The position numbers were made by a program, and so were the translations under genes. Shown here one piece after another: positions 35,459 to 49,574 of a stretch of DNA of 58,464 nucleotides. The first letter of the stretch is position 1. Every line of letters starts with the position of its first letter. The notes below the pieces were generated by a model. It searched no databases and was not told where the DNA came from. It was given only the letters and a program-made list of their open reading frames with translations. Source of the DNA: Comamonadaceae bacterium (lineage in GTDB: Bacteria; Pseudomonadota; Gammaproteobacteria; Burkholderiales; Burkholderiaceae_C); the NCBI GenBank assembly GCA_027486555.1, contig JAIXOX010000003.1, positions 1 to 58,464 on the forward strand, in the 5' to 3' direction.

Positions 35459-37159
35459 TCAGTTGAACTTGGGCAGATTGAACTGCGGCGGCACGCCCAT
35501 TCGGGTGTTGATCATCCATTGCTGGGCGATCGACAAGATGTTGTTCGTGATCCAGTACAGCACCAGACCCGATGGGAAGAAGAAGAACATCACCGAGAAG
35601 ATCAAGGGCATGAACCACATCAGCTTGGCTTGCATCGGGTCGGGTGGCGCAGGGTTGAGCGCGGTTTGCAGCAAGGTGGTCAGGGTCATGACCACAGGCA
35701 AGATGAAATAAGGATCGGGTGCCGACAGGTCATGAATCCAGAGAACCCAGGGCGCGTTGCGCATCTCGACGCTGGACAGCAAAACCCAATACAAAGCAAT
35801 GAACACCGGAATCTGAACCATGATCGGGAAGCAGCCACCCATGGGGTTGACCTTTTCTTCGCGGTAGATCTTCATCATCTCCTGTTGCATTTTTTGCGGA
35901 TCGTTTTTCAGGCGCTCGCGCATTTCCATGATCTTGGGGTTGATGGCTTTCATCTTGGCCATGCTCGAGTAGGCCTTGGCGTTGAGCCAATAAAAAGCGA
36001 TTTTGAGCAACAGCACCAGTGCCACGATGGACCAACCCCAGTTTTGAATGAAACTGTAGAGTTTGTCGAGCAACCAATACAAAGGCTTGGACAGCATGGC
36101 CAACCAGCCGTAGTCCTTCACCAAGTCCAAGCCGGGGGCCATGGCTTCGAGCACTTTTTCTTCTTGCGGGCCAGTGAACAACTGGGCGTCCAGCGTTTTG
36201 GATTGGCCAGGGGCCAGACTGGGCAAAGGCGTGATCATGCCCACGGCGTACAAATTGGTGTCGACTTTGCGCACAAAATTTTCGCGTTGAATGCCGTCCG
36301 CCAGCAGCCAGGCTGTTGCGAAGTAGTGCTGCACCATGGCCACATAGCCATTGGGCGATGATTTGTCGATTTCGGCCTTGTTCTTTTCGATGTCGCTGAA
36401 CTCCACCTTTTGGTACTTTTTGGCCTCGGTATAAACAGCAGGGCCAGTAAAGGTTGAATAGAACGAAGATTCACCAGCGGGTTTGTTGCCATCACGCACC
36501 AACTGAAGGTACAGCTGTGGCGTCACAGTGCTTGCACCCGTGTTGACCACCTCGTGGTTGACACCAATGGCATAACTGCCGCGGTTGAGGGTGTAGGTTT
36601 TGACCAGCTTCACCCCACTCAGGGCTTCTGACTCGAAGCGCAGAGTCAATTGGTTTTGACCGTCTTTCAGGCTTTTTTCGCCGCTAAAGCGCATTGGCGT
36701 CTTGTGGGTGGGAAAGTTGCCACCAATCAAACCGGACTGTGCGTTGTAAACGCGGGTAGCACTTTGGTCCAGAAAGACAAAAGGCTTGGTCGTGTCTTCA
36801 AAATCATTGTGCTTGGTGAACTCGCTGCGCACCAAGTTCCCGCCTTCGGTGTCGAAGCTGAGTTTGAGCACATCGGTGCTGACCTCAATTTTTTCATTGA
36901 TGGACTGTGTGTTTGTGCCCGTGCTGACAGGCACTTGAGCAGGCGATGCAACGTTTGTGGTGGCCGTTGGGACACCCTGAACTGCCGCAGCCGACGCTGC
37001 AGCAGGTGCCGGTGTTGCCAAAACCGGGGCTGTGGCAGCAGGCACTGGCTTGGGGAAGAAAGTGGCAATTCGGCCGTTGTAGACCTGCCATTGATCCCAA
37101 AGCAGAACCATCGAGAAACCAAAAATCACCCAAAGGATGGTGCGGCGGATATCGTTCAT
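35459..37159 (-). CDS. yidC: Membrane protein insertase YidC
   Basis: A 566-residue inner-membrane insertase. It starts [20 protein letters not shown] (first membrane segment), has a large periplasmic beta-domain (about residues 60-350), and then five conserved C-terminal helices with [20 protein letters not shown] and [12 protein letters not shown]. It works alone or with SecYEG. The start ATG overlaps the yidD stop by 4 bp. A segment rich in Ala/Pro/Thr after the first helix is a linker. It is the last gene of the operon that begins with rpmH. Confidence 0.95.
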   Translation of the reverse strand: MNDIRRTILWVIFGFSMVLLWDQWQVYNGRIATFFPKPVPAATAPVLATPAPAAASAAAVQGVPTATTNVASPAQVPVSTGTNTQSINEKIEVSTDVLKLSFDTEGGNLVRSEFTKHNDFEDTTKPFVFLDQSATRVYNAQSGLIGGNFPTHKTPMRFSGEKSLKDGQNQLTLRFESEALSGVKLVKTYTLNRGSYAIGVNHEVVNTGASTVTPQLYLQLVRDGNKPAGESSFYSTFTGPAVYTEAKKYQKVEFSDIEKNKAEIDKSSPNGYVAMVQHYFATAWLLADGIQRENFVRKVDTNLYAVGMITPLPSLAPGQSKTLDAQLFTGPQEEKVLEAMAPGLDLVKDYGWLAMLSKPLYWLLDKLYSFIQNWGWSIVALVLLLKIAFYWLNAKAYSSMAKMKAINPKIMEMRERLKNDPQKMQQEMMKIYREEKVNPMGGCFPIMVQIPVFIALYWVLLSSVEMRNAPWVLWIHDLSAPDPYFILPVVMTLTTLLQTALNPAPPDPMQAKLMWFMPLIFSVMFFFFPSGLVLYWITNNILSIAQQWMINTRMGVPPQFNLPKFN

Positions 37160-37428
37160 GAGGGCTTCTTTGAAGAAGTAGGGGAAAACAAAGCCGTGAA
37201 CAGGCGCGGGGCCTGTTCTGGAATGGGGTCGTGGCCGCCTTGGCACCACGGTTGGCAACGCATCAGTCGGTGTACCGTCATGTAAGTGCCTGCAGCTGCG
37301 CCATGCAGGTCCAGTGCTTGCAAGGCATACGCCGAGCAAGTGGGCTCAAACCGGCAAGATGAACCCAGCCAAGGGCTCAGCAACAAGCGGTAGCCACGCA
37401 CCAAAAACATCAACAAACGCTTCATCAT
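37156..37428 (-). CDS. yidD: Membrane protein insertion efficiency factor YidD
   Basis: A 90-residue small protein with the YidD hallmark CRFEPTCSAYALQAL and RGYRLLLSPWLGSSC near the start. It aids membrane protein insertion next to YidC. ATGATG at the start allows two initiation codons; the first overlaps the rnpA stop by 4 bp. Its stop overlaps the yidC start by 4 bp, so the three genes are translationally coupled. Confidence 0.93.
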   Translation of the reverse strand: MMKRLLMFLVRGYRLLLSPWLGSSCRFEPTCSAYALQALDLHGAAAGTYMTVHRLMRCQPWCQGGHDPIPEQAPRLFTALFSPTSSKKPS

Positions 37429-37862
37429 GCATGGCCTTTAGAAATCGTGGCGCGCTCAAACAACTGCTTTAGTTCTTGCCTTACAGCCAGTTTCAGTGGC
37501 TCAGAACTGGCGCTGATGAACTGTTTGCGGTCAAAAACTGTGCGCAAACGGACCACATGGGCAGCCATGGGCAAACGGTCAACAAAGTCTTCGCTCACAT
37601 TGTAAATTTGGCGCTTGATGGCATTGCGTGTGACCGCACGGCGAGCCCAACGTTTGGGCACCATGGCTCCAAGCCAAACATCGGCCAAATCAAAAAGGGC
37701 CTGCTCCGGTGAAGGTGCAGGCCCGACTTGATCAGCTTGAGACAAAGAGGTGACCGTCAAGGCAGGCAAGTTCAGGCGGTGCAGCGCAAAATGCGCTGTG
37801 CGCGAGACTGTGCCGCCAGCCAGTGTGGCCTGAAATTGCGGGCGTGTTTTTAGACGCTGCAC
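37425..37862 (-). CDS. rnpA: Ribonuclease P protein component
   Basis: A 145-residue basic protein, the cofactor of RNase P that matures tRNA 5' ends. The RNR-type motif appears as ARRAVTRNAIKRQ, and FALHRL is part of the beta-sheet core. It is somewhat longer than the E. coli protein (119 residues) because of an internal insertion around ADQVGPAPSPEQA. It lies 67 bp after rpmH and overlaps yidD by 4 bp. Confidence 0.92.
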   Translation of the reverse strand: MQRLKTRPQFQATLAGGTVSRTAHFALHRLNLPALTVTSLSQADQVGPAPSPEQALFDLADVWLGAMVPKRWARRAVTRNAIKRQIYNVSEDFVDRLPMAAHVVRLRTVFDRKQFISASSEPLKLAVRQELKQLFERATISKGHA

Positions 37863-37929
37863 GGTGGCCTGGCCCCAGCTTTAACCGCCTGCAGCAACAA
37901 CAGGTTACTGCCAAACGGTTGTGCGGACA

Positions 37930-38064
37930 TTAGACAGCCAGACGCTTGCGGCCCTTGGCGCGCCGTGCGTTGATCACAGCACGGCCACCACGGGTTTTCA
38001 TGCGAACCAAAAAACCGTGGGTACGGGCGCGACGTGTCTTGGATGGTTGGTAGGTGCGTTTCAT
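37930..38064 (-). CDS. rpmH: 50S ribosomal protein L34
   Basis: A 44-residue protein with the near-invariant L34 sequence [18 protein letters not shown]...RGRKRLAV-type ending (KGRKRLAV). The ATG at 38062-38064 was chosen for its match to the family; a longer frame reaches 38133 but has no homology. It opens the reverse-strand operon next to oriC. A good promoter is visible upstream. Confidence 0.97.
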   Translation of the reverse strand: MKRTYQPSKTRRARTHGFLVRMKTRGGRAVINARRAKGRKRLAV

Positions 38065-38115
38065 AACTCTTCCTTTGTGTCCAATGCCATGAATCAGCGT
38101 TGGACGAAACCCAAG

Positions 38116-38144
38116 ATTATCGCAAACTTTCACAAGCTAGGCAA
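38116..38144 (-). promoter_or_regulatory. Sigma-70 promoter of the rpmH operon
   Basis: Read on the reverse strand: -35 TTGCCT (38139-38144), 17-bp spacer, -10 GATAAT (38116-38121), about 50 bp before the rpmH ATG. It lies inside the oriC candidate. Confidence 0.7.
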
Positions 38145-38231
38145 ATTTTGATGAATTTTGACCCAAGTGGCATCCCGGTTGTTCAAATGGGTGGATGTGG
38201 TTTATGATCGCCCTCCCGGTTCAATGGGGCA

Positions 38232-38240
38232 TGTGGATAA
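38232..38240 (-). promoter_or_regulatory. DnaA box (perfect consensus)
   Basis: TGTGGATAA on the plus strand reads TTATCCACA on the reverse strand, identical to the consensus DnaA 9-mer. It lies 66 bp before the dnaA start and may serve both oriC and dnaA autoregulation. Confidence 0.85.
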
Positions 38241-38306
38241 GCTCTTGATAAGCCCCAATATCTCGTTGCCCCAGACCCTTACTGTCCACAAAAAAACAAA
38301 TACAAC

Positions 38307-39707
38307 ATGTCCGAGGGAACCCCCCCAGAATTTCAGTCCGATGTCGGGCAAGCGCTATGGCAAACCTGCTGTGACGAGCTGTCACGCGAGATGCCCGAAC
38401 AGCAGTTCAACACCTGGATCAAACCCCTGATTGCGCTGGTCTCCGACGACCAACAAAAGGTGACTTTGTTTGTTGCCAACCGCTTCAAACTCGACTGGGT
38501 CCGTGCCCAATATGCTGGCCGTTTGTCGGCCACACTCGAAAGCCTTCAGGGCCATCCTGTCCAAATTGAGTTGGTGATCACTCCTCGTGAAGGTGGCATC
38601 AGGCCTGCGCGTGCTTCCACACCCTCGTCCATGGATGTTCGGCAGGAACCCACGCCTGTCGTGGAAGAGCCGGTCAGCAACACCTTTCGCAGTCGACTCA
38701 ACACCGCGCTGTCTTTCGACAACCTGGTCGAAGGCACCGCCAACCGCATGGCCCGTGCCGCAGCCATGCACGTTTCGGGCTCGCCCGGGCAGCTTTACAA
38801 CCCGCTTTTCATCTATGGCGGCGTGGGTTTGGGCAAGACCCACCTGATGCACGCCATTGGCAACAAACTGCTGGCCGAGCGCCCTGAAGCCAAAGTTTTG
38901 TACATCCACGCTGAACAATTTGTGTCGGATGTGGTTAAAGCCTACCAGCGCAAGACTTTTGACGAGTTCAAGCACCACTACCACTCGCTCGATTTGCTGC
39001 TGATTGACGACGTTCAGTTCTTTGCCAACAAAGACCGCACGCAAGAAGAATTCTTCAACGCCTTCGAAGCTCTGCTGGCCAAAAAGTCGCACATCGTGAT
39101 GACCAGCGACACCTATCCCAAGGGTTTGGCCGACATCCATGAGCGACTGGTTTCGCGCTTCGATTCGGGCCTGACGGTGGCCATGGAGCCGCCCGAGCTC
39201 GAAATGCGCGTGGCGATTTTGATCAACAAAGCCATCAGCGAAGGCAGTGAAATGCCCGAAGAGGTGGCGTTTTTTGTGGCCAAAAACGTGCGCTCCAACG
39301 TGCGTGAGCTTGAAGGCGCGCTGCGCAAAATTTTGGCTTATTCGCGTTTTAACCAGAAGGAAATCTCCATCCAGCTGGCCCGAGACGCCCTGCGCGACCT
39401 CTTGTCCATCCAAAACCGCCAGATCAGCGTCGAGAACATCCAGAAAACGGTGGCCGACTACTACAAGATCAAGGTGGCCGACATGTACAGCAAAAAGCGC
39501 CCCGCCAGCATCGCCCGGCCGCGCCAGATTGCCATGTACCTGGCCAAGGAAATGACGCAAAAAAGCCTGCCCGAGATCGGCGAGCTGTTTGGCGGGCGCG
39601 ACCACACCACCGTGTTGCACGCGGTGCGCAAAATCAGCGCCGAGCGTTTGCAAATGACCGAACTGAACCAGCAACTGCACGTTCTGGAGCAGACGCTCAA
39701 AGGCTGA
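38307..39707 (+). CDS. dnaA: Chromosomal replication initiator protein DnaA
   Basis: A 466-residue AAA+ initiator. Domain I (about 1-85) starts [20 protein letters not shown] and includes FNTWIKPL; a variable linker follows; domain III has Walker [17 protein letters not shown] and Walker [10 protein letters not shown]; domain IV carries the DNA-binding helix-turn-helix with [15 protein letters not shown]. It binds DnaA boxes and opens oriC. It is preceded by the oriC candidate and followed by dnaN after 150 bp. Confidence 0.98.
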   Translation: MSEGTPPEFQSDVGQALWQTCCDELSREMPEQQFNTWIKPLIALVSDDQQKVTLFVANRFKLDWVRAQYAGRLSATLESLQGHPVQIELVITPREGGIRPARASTPSSMDVRQEPTPVVEEPVSNTFRSRLNTALSFDNLVEGTANRMARAAAMHVSGSPGQLYNPLFIYGGVGLGKTHLMHAIGNKLLAERPEAKVLYIHAEQFVSDVVKAYQRKTFDEFKHHYHSLDLLLIDDVQFFANKDRTQEEFFNAFEALLAKKSHIVMTSDTYPKGLADIHERLVSRFDSGLTVAMEPPELEMRVAILINKAISEGSEMPEEVAFFVAKNVRSNVRELEGALRKILAYSRFNQKEISIQLARDALRDLLSIQNRQISVENIQKTVADYYKIKVADMYSKKRPASIARPRQIAMYLAKEMTQKSLPEIGELFGGRDHTTVLHAVRKISAERLQMTELNQQLHVLEQTLKG

Positions 39708-39857
39708 ACACAGCAGACCGCCATGATCTCCTGTCATTTACAAGGTTCCAAGCAGTTTTTAGTCTTTTTGAAGCCAAAAAAAGAGAAAATGCGCTTTATT
39801 GCACTGCCCGAACCGCTTTGTTTGTTCGCGGGCTGAAACAACACCAAAGGTAGATCC

Positions 39858-40967
39858 ATGATCGTTCTCAAGGCCACCCAAGACAAATTGCTGTCGGTCC
39901 TGCAATCCGTATCCGGCATTGTCGAGCGCCGCCATACCCTGCCTGTGCTGGCCAACGTGTTGATCCGCAAAACCGGTCACACCGTGCAGCTGACCACCAG
40001 CGATCTGGAAATCCAGATCCGCACCACGGCCGAGATGGATGGAGACCCCGGCGACTTCACCACCACCGTGGGTGCCCGCAAACTGATCGACATCTTGCGC
40101 ACCATGCCTTCGGACCAAACCGTCAGCATCGAATCGTCACAAGCCAAGCTGATCTTGAAGGGCGGCAAGTCCAAGTTCACCTTGCAGACCTTGCCGGCCG
40201 AAGACTTTCCGCTGGTGCAAGAAGCCGCCAGCTTCGGCCCCGCCTTCAGCGTGCCGCAAAAAACCCTCAAAACCTTGCTCGGCCAAGTCTCGTTTGCCAT
40301 GGCCGTGCATGACATTCGTTATTACTTGAACGGCATTTTGTTTGTGGCTGAAGGCAACAAGCTCAGCCTGGTGGCCACCGATGGCCACCGCCTGGCCTAC
40401 ACCTCGGCCAAGCTCGACGTGGAAGTGCCCGTCAAACAAGAAGTCATCTTGCCGCGCAAAACCGTGCTCGAACTGCAGCGCCTGCTGTCCGACGCCGACG
40501 GCGCCATCGAGATGCAATTTGCCAACAACCAGGCCAAGTTCAGTTTTGACGGCATGGAATTCGTGACCAAGCTGGTCGAAGGCAAGTTCCCCGACTACAA
40601 CCGCGTCATCCCCAAGGGCCACCGCAACAACCTGACCTTGGGCCGTCAAGCCATGCTGTCGTGCCTGCAGCGCACCGCCATTCTGACCAGCGACAAGTTC
40701 AAAGGCGTGCGCCTGAACCTCGAGCCCGGCACGCTGCGTGTGGCGTCGACCAACGCCGAACAAGAAGAAGCCGTGGACGAACTTGACATCGACTACGGCG
40801 GCGATGCCATCGAGATCGGCTTCAACGTCACCTACATCATCGACGTGCTGGCCAATATGGGCCAGGACATGGTGCGCATCGATTTGGCCGACGGCAACAG
40901 CTCGGCGCTGATCACGATCCCAGAGAACGACAACTTCAAATACGTGGTGATGCCCATGCGCATTTAA
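39858..40967 (+). CDS. dnaN: DNA polymerase III beta sliding clamp
   Basis: A 369-residue clamp subunit in three DnaN-type repeats (MIVLKATQDKLLSVLQSV, VHDIRYYLNGILFVAEGNKL, then the C-terminal VMPMRI end typical of DnaN). It tethers polymerase III to DNA. It is in the usual dnaA-dnaN-gyrB order; recF is missing between dnaN and gyrB, as in many Burkholderiales. The ATG follows an AAAGG ribosome binding site. Confidence 0.98.
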   Translation: MIVLKATQDKLLSVLQSVSGIVERRHTLPVLANVLIRKTGHTVQLTTSDLEIQIRTTAEMDGDPGDFTTTVGARKLIDILRTMPSDQTVSIESSQAKLILKGGKSKFTLQTLPAEDFPLVQEAASFGPAFSVPQKTLKTLLGQVSFAMAVHDIRYYLNGILFVAEGNKLSLVATDGHRLAYTSAKLDVEVPVKQEVILPRKTVLELQRLLSDADGAIEMQFANNQAKFSFDGMEFVTKLVEGKFPDYNRVIPKGHRNNLTLGRQAMLSCLQRTAILTSDKFKGVRLNLEPGTLRVASTNAEQEEAVDELDIDYGGDAIEIGFNVTYIIDVLANMGQDMVRIDLADGNSSALITIPENDNFKYVVMPMRI

Positions 40968-40989
40968 GGCCCGCGCCATACGGCAATAG

Positions 40990-43656
<2,667 letters not shown>

Positions 43657-43779
43657 GGGGGTGAGTTGCTGAAGCCCCGCCATTAACGGCCATAGAGCCG
43701 GGTAGGCTTTAGTTTTGGGTCAGGGAGGCCAAAGACCATGTTTTCATTGAGTGGCCCCGCTGTGGGCACAGCCAAAAGA

Positions 43780-43805
43780 AAAAGCCCGCACAAGGCGGGC
43801 TTTTC
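43780..43805 (+). terminator. Rho-independent terminator after gyrB
   Basis: AAAAGCCCGC pairs with GCGGGCTTTT around a 5-base loop, about 125 bp after the gyrB stop. It separates the replication genes from the accessory region. Confidence 0.8.
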
Positions 43806-43883
43806 AGACTTCATCTGTCCTCGGGGGGAGCTTTCGCCAACGTGTCCCAAGGCTAGTGAGGCCATTTTAAGCGGCTTGACGCC

Positions 43884-46578
<2,695 letters not shown>

Positions 46579-46631
46579 CCGTTCGGGGTGGTCATGACGC
46601 GATTGCTCCCGCTCATCGCATCAGGTTTTTT

Positions 46632-46656
46632 GTGGGAGCGGCGCCCTCGCCGCGAT
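46632..46656 (+). repeat. REP-like palindromic element, copy 1 (forward)
   Basis: Head GTGGGAGC, hairpin GCGGCG-CCCT-CGCCGC, tail GAT, the layout of Pseudomonas-type REPs. It faces copy 2 at 46677-46704, making a convergent BIME-like pair 54 bp after fghA. Confidence 0.65.
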
Positions 46657-46676
46657 AGAGCCTCGCAGACCACCAC

Positions 46677-46704
46677 CCATCGCCCCGAGGTCGGGGCTCC
46701 CACA
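46677..46704 (-). repeat. REP-like palindromic element, copy 2 (reverse)
   Basis: Read on the reverse strand: TGTGGGAGC, hairpin CCCCGA-CC-TCGGGG, then CGATGG. Same head and tail as copy 1 and copy 3, different stem, compensating base changes preserved. Confidence 0.65.
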
Positions 46705-46809
46705 GGGATCGCTGTGCGCAAGAACAGCCGTTCACTTCAAACTTCACGGGGTCGGATCAATAACGTGATGCGAGCAGGCAAAAGAGATATTTGATCTGGA
46801 TGCTGACGT

Positions 46810-47511
46810 TTAAAAATCAAACCGCACACGGCCATTCGACAGCGTCACCTTGTCGGCCGTTGTTTGGCAATGCCACGTTTCATAGCGGCCATCGGGTGTC
46901 ACCATGGTCAAACTGCGCGGGTCAAAAACGGCCGCGCATACATGGTTTGTGGCACGCACCGACGCATAGCGAATCCATGTCACCTCTGTCTGAGAGTCCC
47001 GAACCAGCGTGGCCAGTTTTTGGGTTTCGGCGTAGTCATTCGGATGCATCCAGAGCGCTTGCGCCAAAACCCACGGGTGCGACAGCAAATCCAAAGCGCT
47101 TCCCTGAACCATTGCTTCGTACATCGAATGTTCTGTGCTGATCGACTGCTTCATGAGCCCTGCGCTGTCCAGCAAAAAGCGCTGACGCCAATAGGCGATT
47201 TCTGCGCAGGCGCAATAAGCGTCATCAGCCCCGTACCAAATGCCCGGTGAATTGACAGCGCGAAAACGCGAACCCGTCTGAGGCACATACCGAAAAGGCG
47301 CAGCCAAAAGGTAGTGCAAACCGCTTGCCTGCGGTGGGAGCGGCGGCTTGCTCGTTTCCAGCATTTCTTCCAGCATCAGCTGCTCGTCTGCGGAGTCCAC
47401 CAAGCGCATGGTGGCAGCGACATACTGCGTTTCGACCATTCGGAACGCAGGCATGTGCAAGTCAGTGGTGAATTCATGAACCCAATCCGGGTTCCATGCA
47501 GCCGATGACAT
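46810..47511 (-). CDS. RES-domain toxin of a RES/Xre toxin-antitoxin system
   Basis: A 233-residue protein with the RES domain: the arginine in SRFRAVNSPGIWYGADD, the glutamate in CAEIAYWRQRF and the serine in WIRYASVRATN near the expected places. Characterised members (MbcT, Res) break down NAD+. Its start overlaps the antitoxin stop by one base (TGATG), so translation is coupled. The RES-Xre order antitoxin-first is usual. The C-terminus (VTLSNGRVRFDF) is not otherwise recognised. Confidence 0.83.
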   Translation of the reverse strand: MSSAAWNPDWVHEFTTDLHMPAFRMVETQYVAATMRLVDSADEQLMLEEMLETSKPPLPPQASGLHYLLAAPFRYVPQTGSRFRAVNSPGIWYGADDAYCACAEIAYWRQRFLLDSAGLMKQSISTEHSMYEAMVQGSALDLLSHPWVLAQALWMHPNDYAETQKLATLVRDSQTEVTWIRYASVRATNHVCAAVFDPRSLTMVTPDGRYETWHCQTTADKVTLSNGRVRFDF

Positions 47512-47885
47512 CAGGCGGCACCCCGCATGCCATCCAAATAAGACAGGGCAGTCACAAGACCCTGGGGGGTTTCAATCAGCGTGGCCGGTATGCCGTTCAG
47601 TGTTTTGTTGTGGCTGCGCAGCCAATCCTGGCGCTTTTGCGCATCGCCTCCCACAAGAGGGTCCAAAGAGCGGAACAAACGCACCAACAGCAGCGCCAGT
47701 TGTCCCTCTTTAGACGCAGGGTCGATGCCCCGGTGGCCATTGGCAATGCGGCTGATGGTCGGCTCACTGAACCCGATCACGCGGGCCAAAGCCGCACTGG
47801 ACAGATGCAACTCTTGCGCGGCGCGCATGGTGGCTTTGCCAAGCACCATGAATTTGTCTGGGGCAGTGACTGCGTTGGTTAGCAT
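47511..47885 (-). CDS. Xre/MbcA/ParS-type antitoxin of the RES toxin
   Basis: A 124-residue antitoxin with an N-terminal helix-turn-helix (LSSAALARVIGFSEPTISRI) and the C-terminal MbcA/ParS/Xre toxin-binding part (LLVRLFRSLDPLVGGDAQKRQDWL). The ATG at 47883-47885 has GGAG 8 bases upstream; an in-frame GTG 12 bases earlier overlaps that signal. A perfect 16-bp palindrome lies just upstream, a likely operator for autorepression by the complex. Confidence 0.83.
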   Translation of the reverse strand: MLTNAVTAPDKFMVLGKATMRAAQELHLSSAALARVIGFSEPTISRIANGHRGIDPASKEGQLALLLVRLFRSLDPLVGGDAQKRQDWLRSHNKTLNGIPATLIETPQGLVTALSYLDGMRGAA

Positions 47886-47897
47886 GGGGTGCTCCAC

Positions 47898-47913
47898 TAT
47901 TTCTATAGAAATA
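47898..47913. promoter_or_regulatory. Perfect palindrome before the Xre/RES operon
   Basis: TATTTCTATAGAAATA is a perfect 16-bp dyad 13 bp before the antitoxin ATG, a typical site for autoregulation by a toxin-antitoxin complex. Confidence 0.6.
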
Positions 47914-48138
47914 ATTTACCATAAAAACAAAATATTTACATGTTTTACGAGCTCATTCACCATTGACATGTGAAAACTGAGACTTGTCATGTTCTCAAAA
48001 TTGAATTTTGGCGACATGACAGGGGTGACGTGTACTCGCCAAGAACATGAAAGCCTCCTCATGTTTTTCAGCGGTAAGGCATGCCACCAAGGGGCAGGCC
48101 GTTTTGGGCGGGGGTGCCAAGCCTTTACGATCAACGTC

Positions 48139-48552
48139 ATGAATGCAGCCATCAACGTGAAGCACCTGCGCCTCATTTGGGAGCAGTTCCGTGCCGCAAC
48201 TGACATCACCCCCATCCGGGATGAAGCGCACTACGCGCGCATGACCGAGATGCTCGAAGCCCTTATGGACGAAACCCAAGGCGACGAAAAGCATCCCGCA
48301 ATGGGCTTGGTCAACATCGTGGGCGATCTGATCGAGGACTATGAATCCAAGCAACACCCTCTGCCCGAATTCACGGGTGTGCAAGCTCTGAAATTCCTGA
48401 TGGAACAACACGGGCTGAAGCAAAGCGAGCTGACCGAGATCGGCAGTCAGGGTGTGGTGTCCGAAATCCTGAGGGGCAAACGCGAACTCAACATTCGCCA
48501 AGTGCGCGCGCTCAGTGAACGGTTTGGCGTTTCTGCCGCGACCTTTGTGTAA
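48139..48552 (+). CDS. HigA-family antitoxin, apparently without a HigB toxin
   Basis: A 137-residue protein close in length and layout to E. coli HigA (138). The C-terminal helix-turn-helix reads QHGLKQSELTEIGSQGVVSEILRGKRELNIRQVRALSERFGVS. The ATG at 48139 fits HigA; the frame runs open back to 47989 without homology. In higBA operons the toxin gene lies upstream, yet the 250 bp upstream hold no HigB-like frame. No ribosome binding site precedes the ATG, as expected if it was once translated after a lost higB. Inverted repeats TCATGTTCT (47988-47996) and AGAACATGA (48042-48050) upstream may be its operator. Confidence 0.78.
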   Translation: MNAAINVKHLRLIWEQFRAATDITPIRDEAHYARMTEMLEALMDETQGDEKHPAMGLVNIVGDLIEDYESKQHPLPEFTGVQALKFLMEQHGLKQSELTEIGSQGVVSEILRGKRELNIRQVRALSERFGVSAATFV

Positions 48553-48616
48553 AAAGCGTGTAACTCGGGCACCGCCGCGCCATGAAGGCCGTGTTTATCA
48601 AAAATGCTGGCCCTAC

Positions 48617-49108
48617 TCATCCCTGTTGGCCGCGCTTTCTGAGTTGAATAGCTTCTTCATAACGCTGCTTGGCCAGAGCATCATCGGCGGCACAGGCCGT
48701 GTTGTCGTCTTCTGAATGTGCGCCATCGAGTCCGCGTAGCTCACTCAGGTGGTTGGACATCAGGCGCGCCATCTGACGGCCATTGATCAAATGGTTCTTT
48801 TTCAGCGCGACTAAGAGCTTGCCGGTTTCGTCCAGCGTGACATCGTCACCCGATGCCCGTGTGACCGCCTCTGCCCATGGGTCCAATCCTGAGCGCTTGA
48901 AGTGCACATCGCGTGACGTTGCAAAACGCTGGACAAACGCACTCACATTTTTCAGCGGCAATGCATTCAAGTCTTCGGGCAAGGTGATGGGCTTGATGGG
49001 ATCGGACTGTGCTCTTGCGCTCACACGAACCACCAAGCCTTCCTTGATCAGCGCCTTTTGCGTAGCGCTGAGCGTTTTGACGGCAGGCGAGGGGGCGTTG
49101 TCTGGCAT
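48617..49108 (-). CDS. Hypothetical protein in the toxin-antitoxin region
   Basis: A 163-residue protein, not recognised. It is hydrophilic, with no signal peptide or membrane segment; the middle part contains a charged helical stretch (LLVALKKNHLINGRQMARLM) and the C-terminus is acidic then basic. Codon use looks genuine and it fills the gap between the HigA-like gene and a REP-like element. Its neighbours suggest a toxin-antitoxin or mobile role, but nothing in the sequence proves one. Confidence 0.5.
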   Translation of the reverse strand: MPDNAPSPAVKTLSATQKALIKEGLVVRVSARAQSDPIKPITLPEDLNALPLKNVSAFVQRFATSRDVHFKRSGLDPWAEAVTRASGDDVTLDETGKLLVALKKNHLINGRQMARLMSNHLSELRGLDGAHSEDDNTACAADDALAKQRYEEAIQLRKRGQQG

Positions 49109-49180
49109 GAACTGATTGTGCCGTCAGACGTCAGACTCTGAACGCAGACGCCCAAATTTCAGGCCATCGTTCGCCTTTTT

Positions 49181-49206
49181 GTAGGAGCCCACCCCGTGGG
49201 CGATGG
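49181..49206 (+). repeat. REP-like palindromic element, copy 3
   Basis: GTAGGAGC, hairpin GCCCAC-CCC-GTGGGC, then CGATG. Same head and tail design as the pair at 46.6 kb but a different stem, 72 bp after the end of the hypothetical gene. A second hairpin GGGCGTG-GCA-CACGCCC follows at 49206-49222. Confidence 0.6.
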
Positions 49207-49361
49207 GCGTGGCACACGCCCCCAATTATGTTCAACAGCTTCGGCGAGGCTTTAGACGGGAAACTGTTTGATGTTGAGCCAAATGAGGCGCTCCATTGAG
49301 CGTGTCTCGCCTTGAATACCGGCGATGCAAGCCTATTTCATGGCCTCATTCCCAATGACCA

Positions 49362-49574
49362 TCAGTCTTTGGCGTATTGACGGGCTCTTTCAATGATGGA
49401 CTGAATCGCTTGAGCATGGGTGATGGTGCCACTGTCAATCGACTGCATGAGGGCCAATCCCTTGTTGCTGGGGCGAATGCCATCCACAGCCAAAATAGCC
49501 AAGGCTTGGCTCGATGCCCACGATCCTGGTTGGGATGGCGTGGCGTTTTTGGGGTGGCGGTTGGTTGTATTCAT
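49362..49574 (-). CDS. Small VbhA-like antitoxin, possible Fic partner
   Basis: A 70-residue protein. The C-terminal half (LALMQSIDSGTITHAQAIQSIIERARQYA) resembles the antitoxin VbhA, which blocks FicT toxins through an SxxxEG motif. At the matching place here the sequence is ILAVDG, so the Ser and Glu are changed, and inhibition may be weak or lost. A Fic gene lies 340 bp upstream on the same strand, but that Fic carries its own inhibitory motif. No ribosome binding site is clear. The family match is tentative. Confidence 0.5.
   Translation of the reverse strand: MNTTNRHPKNATPSQPGSWASSQALAILAVDGIRPSNKGLALMQSIDSGTITHAQAIQSIIERARQYAKD

Larger units (their letters stand above)
38065..38306. 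other. oriC: Putative chromosomal replication origin (oriC) between rpmH and dnaA
   Basis: This 242-bp gap between divergent rpmH and dnaA is the standard oriC place in many bacteria. One perfect DnaA box (TGTGGATAA, reverse of TTATCCACA) is at 38232-38240, a weaker one (CTGTCCACA) at 38282-38290, and AT-rich stretches are present (38140-38165, 38285-38306). Only one perfect box is fewer than in typical oriC, so more sites may lie in flanking genes or be diverged. GC skew change would help confirm. Confidence 0.65.

Noticed and set aside
39708..39857. oriC between dnaA and dnaN
   Set aside because: AT-rich but no DnaA box was found.
47331..47352. GTGGGAGCGGCGG resembling a REP head
   Set aside because: It lies inside the RES toxin coding sequence and has no matching hairpin or tail.
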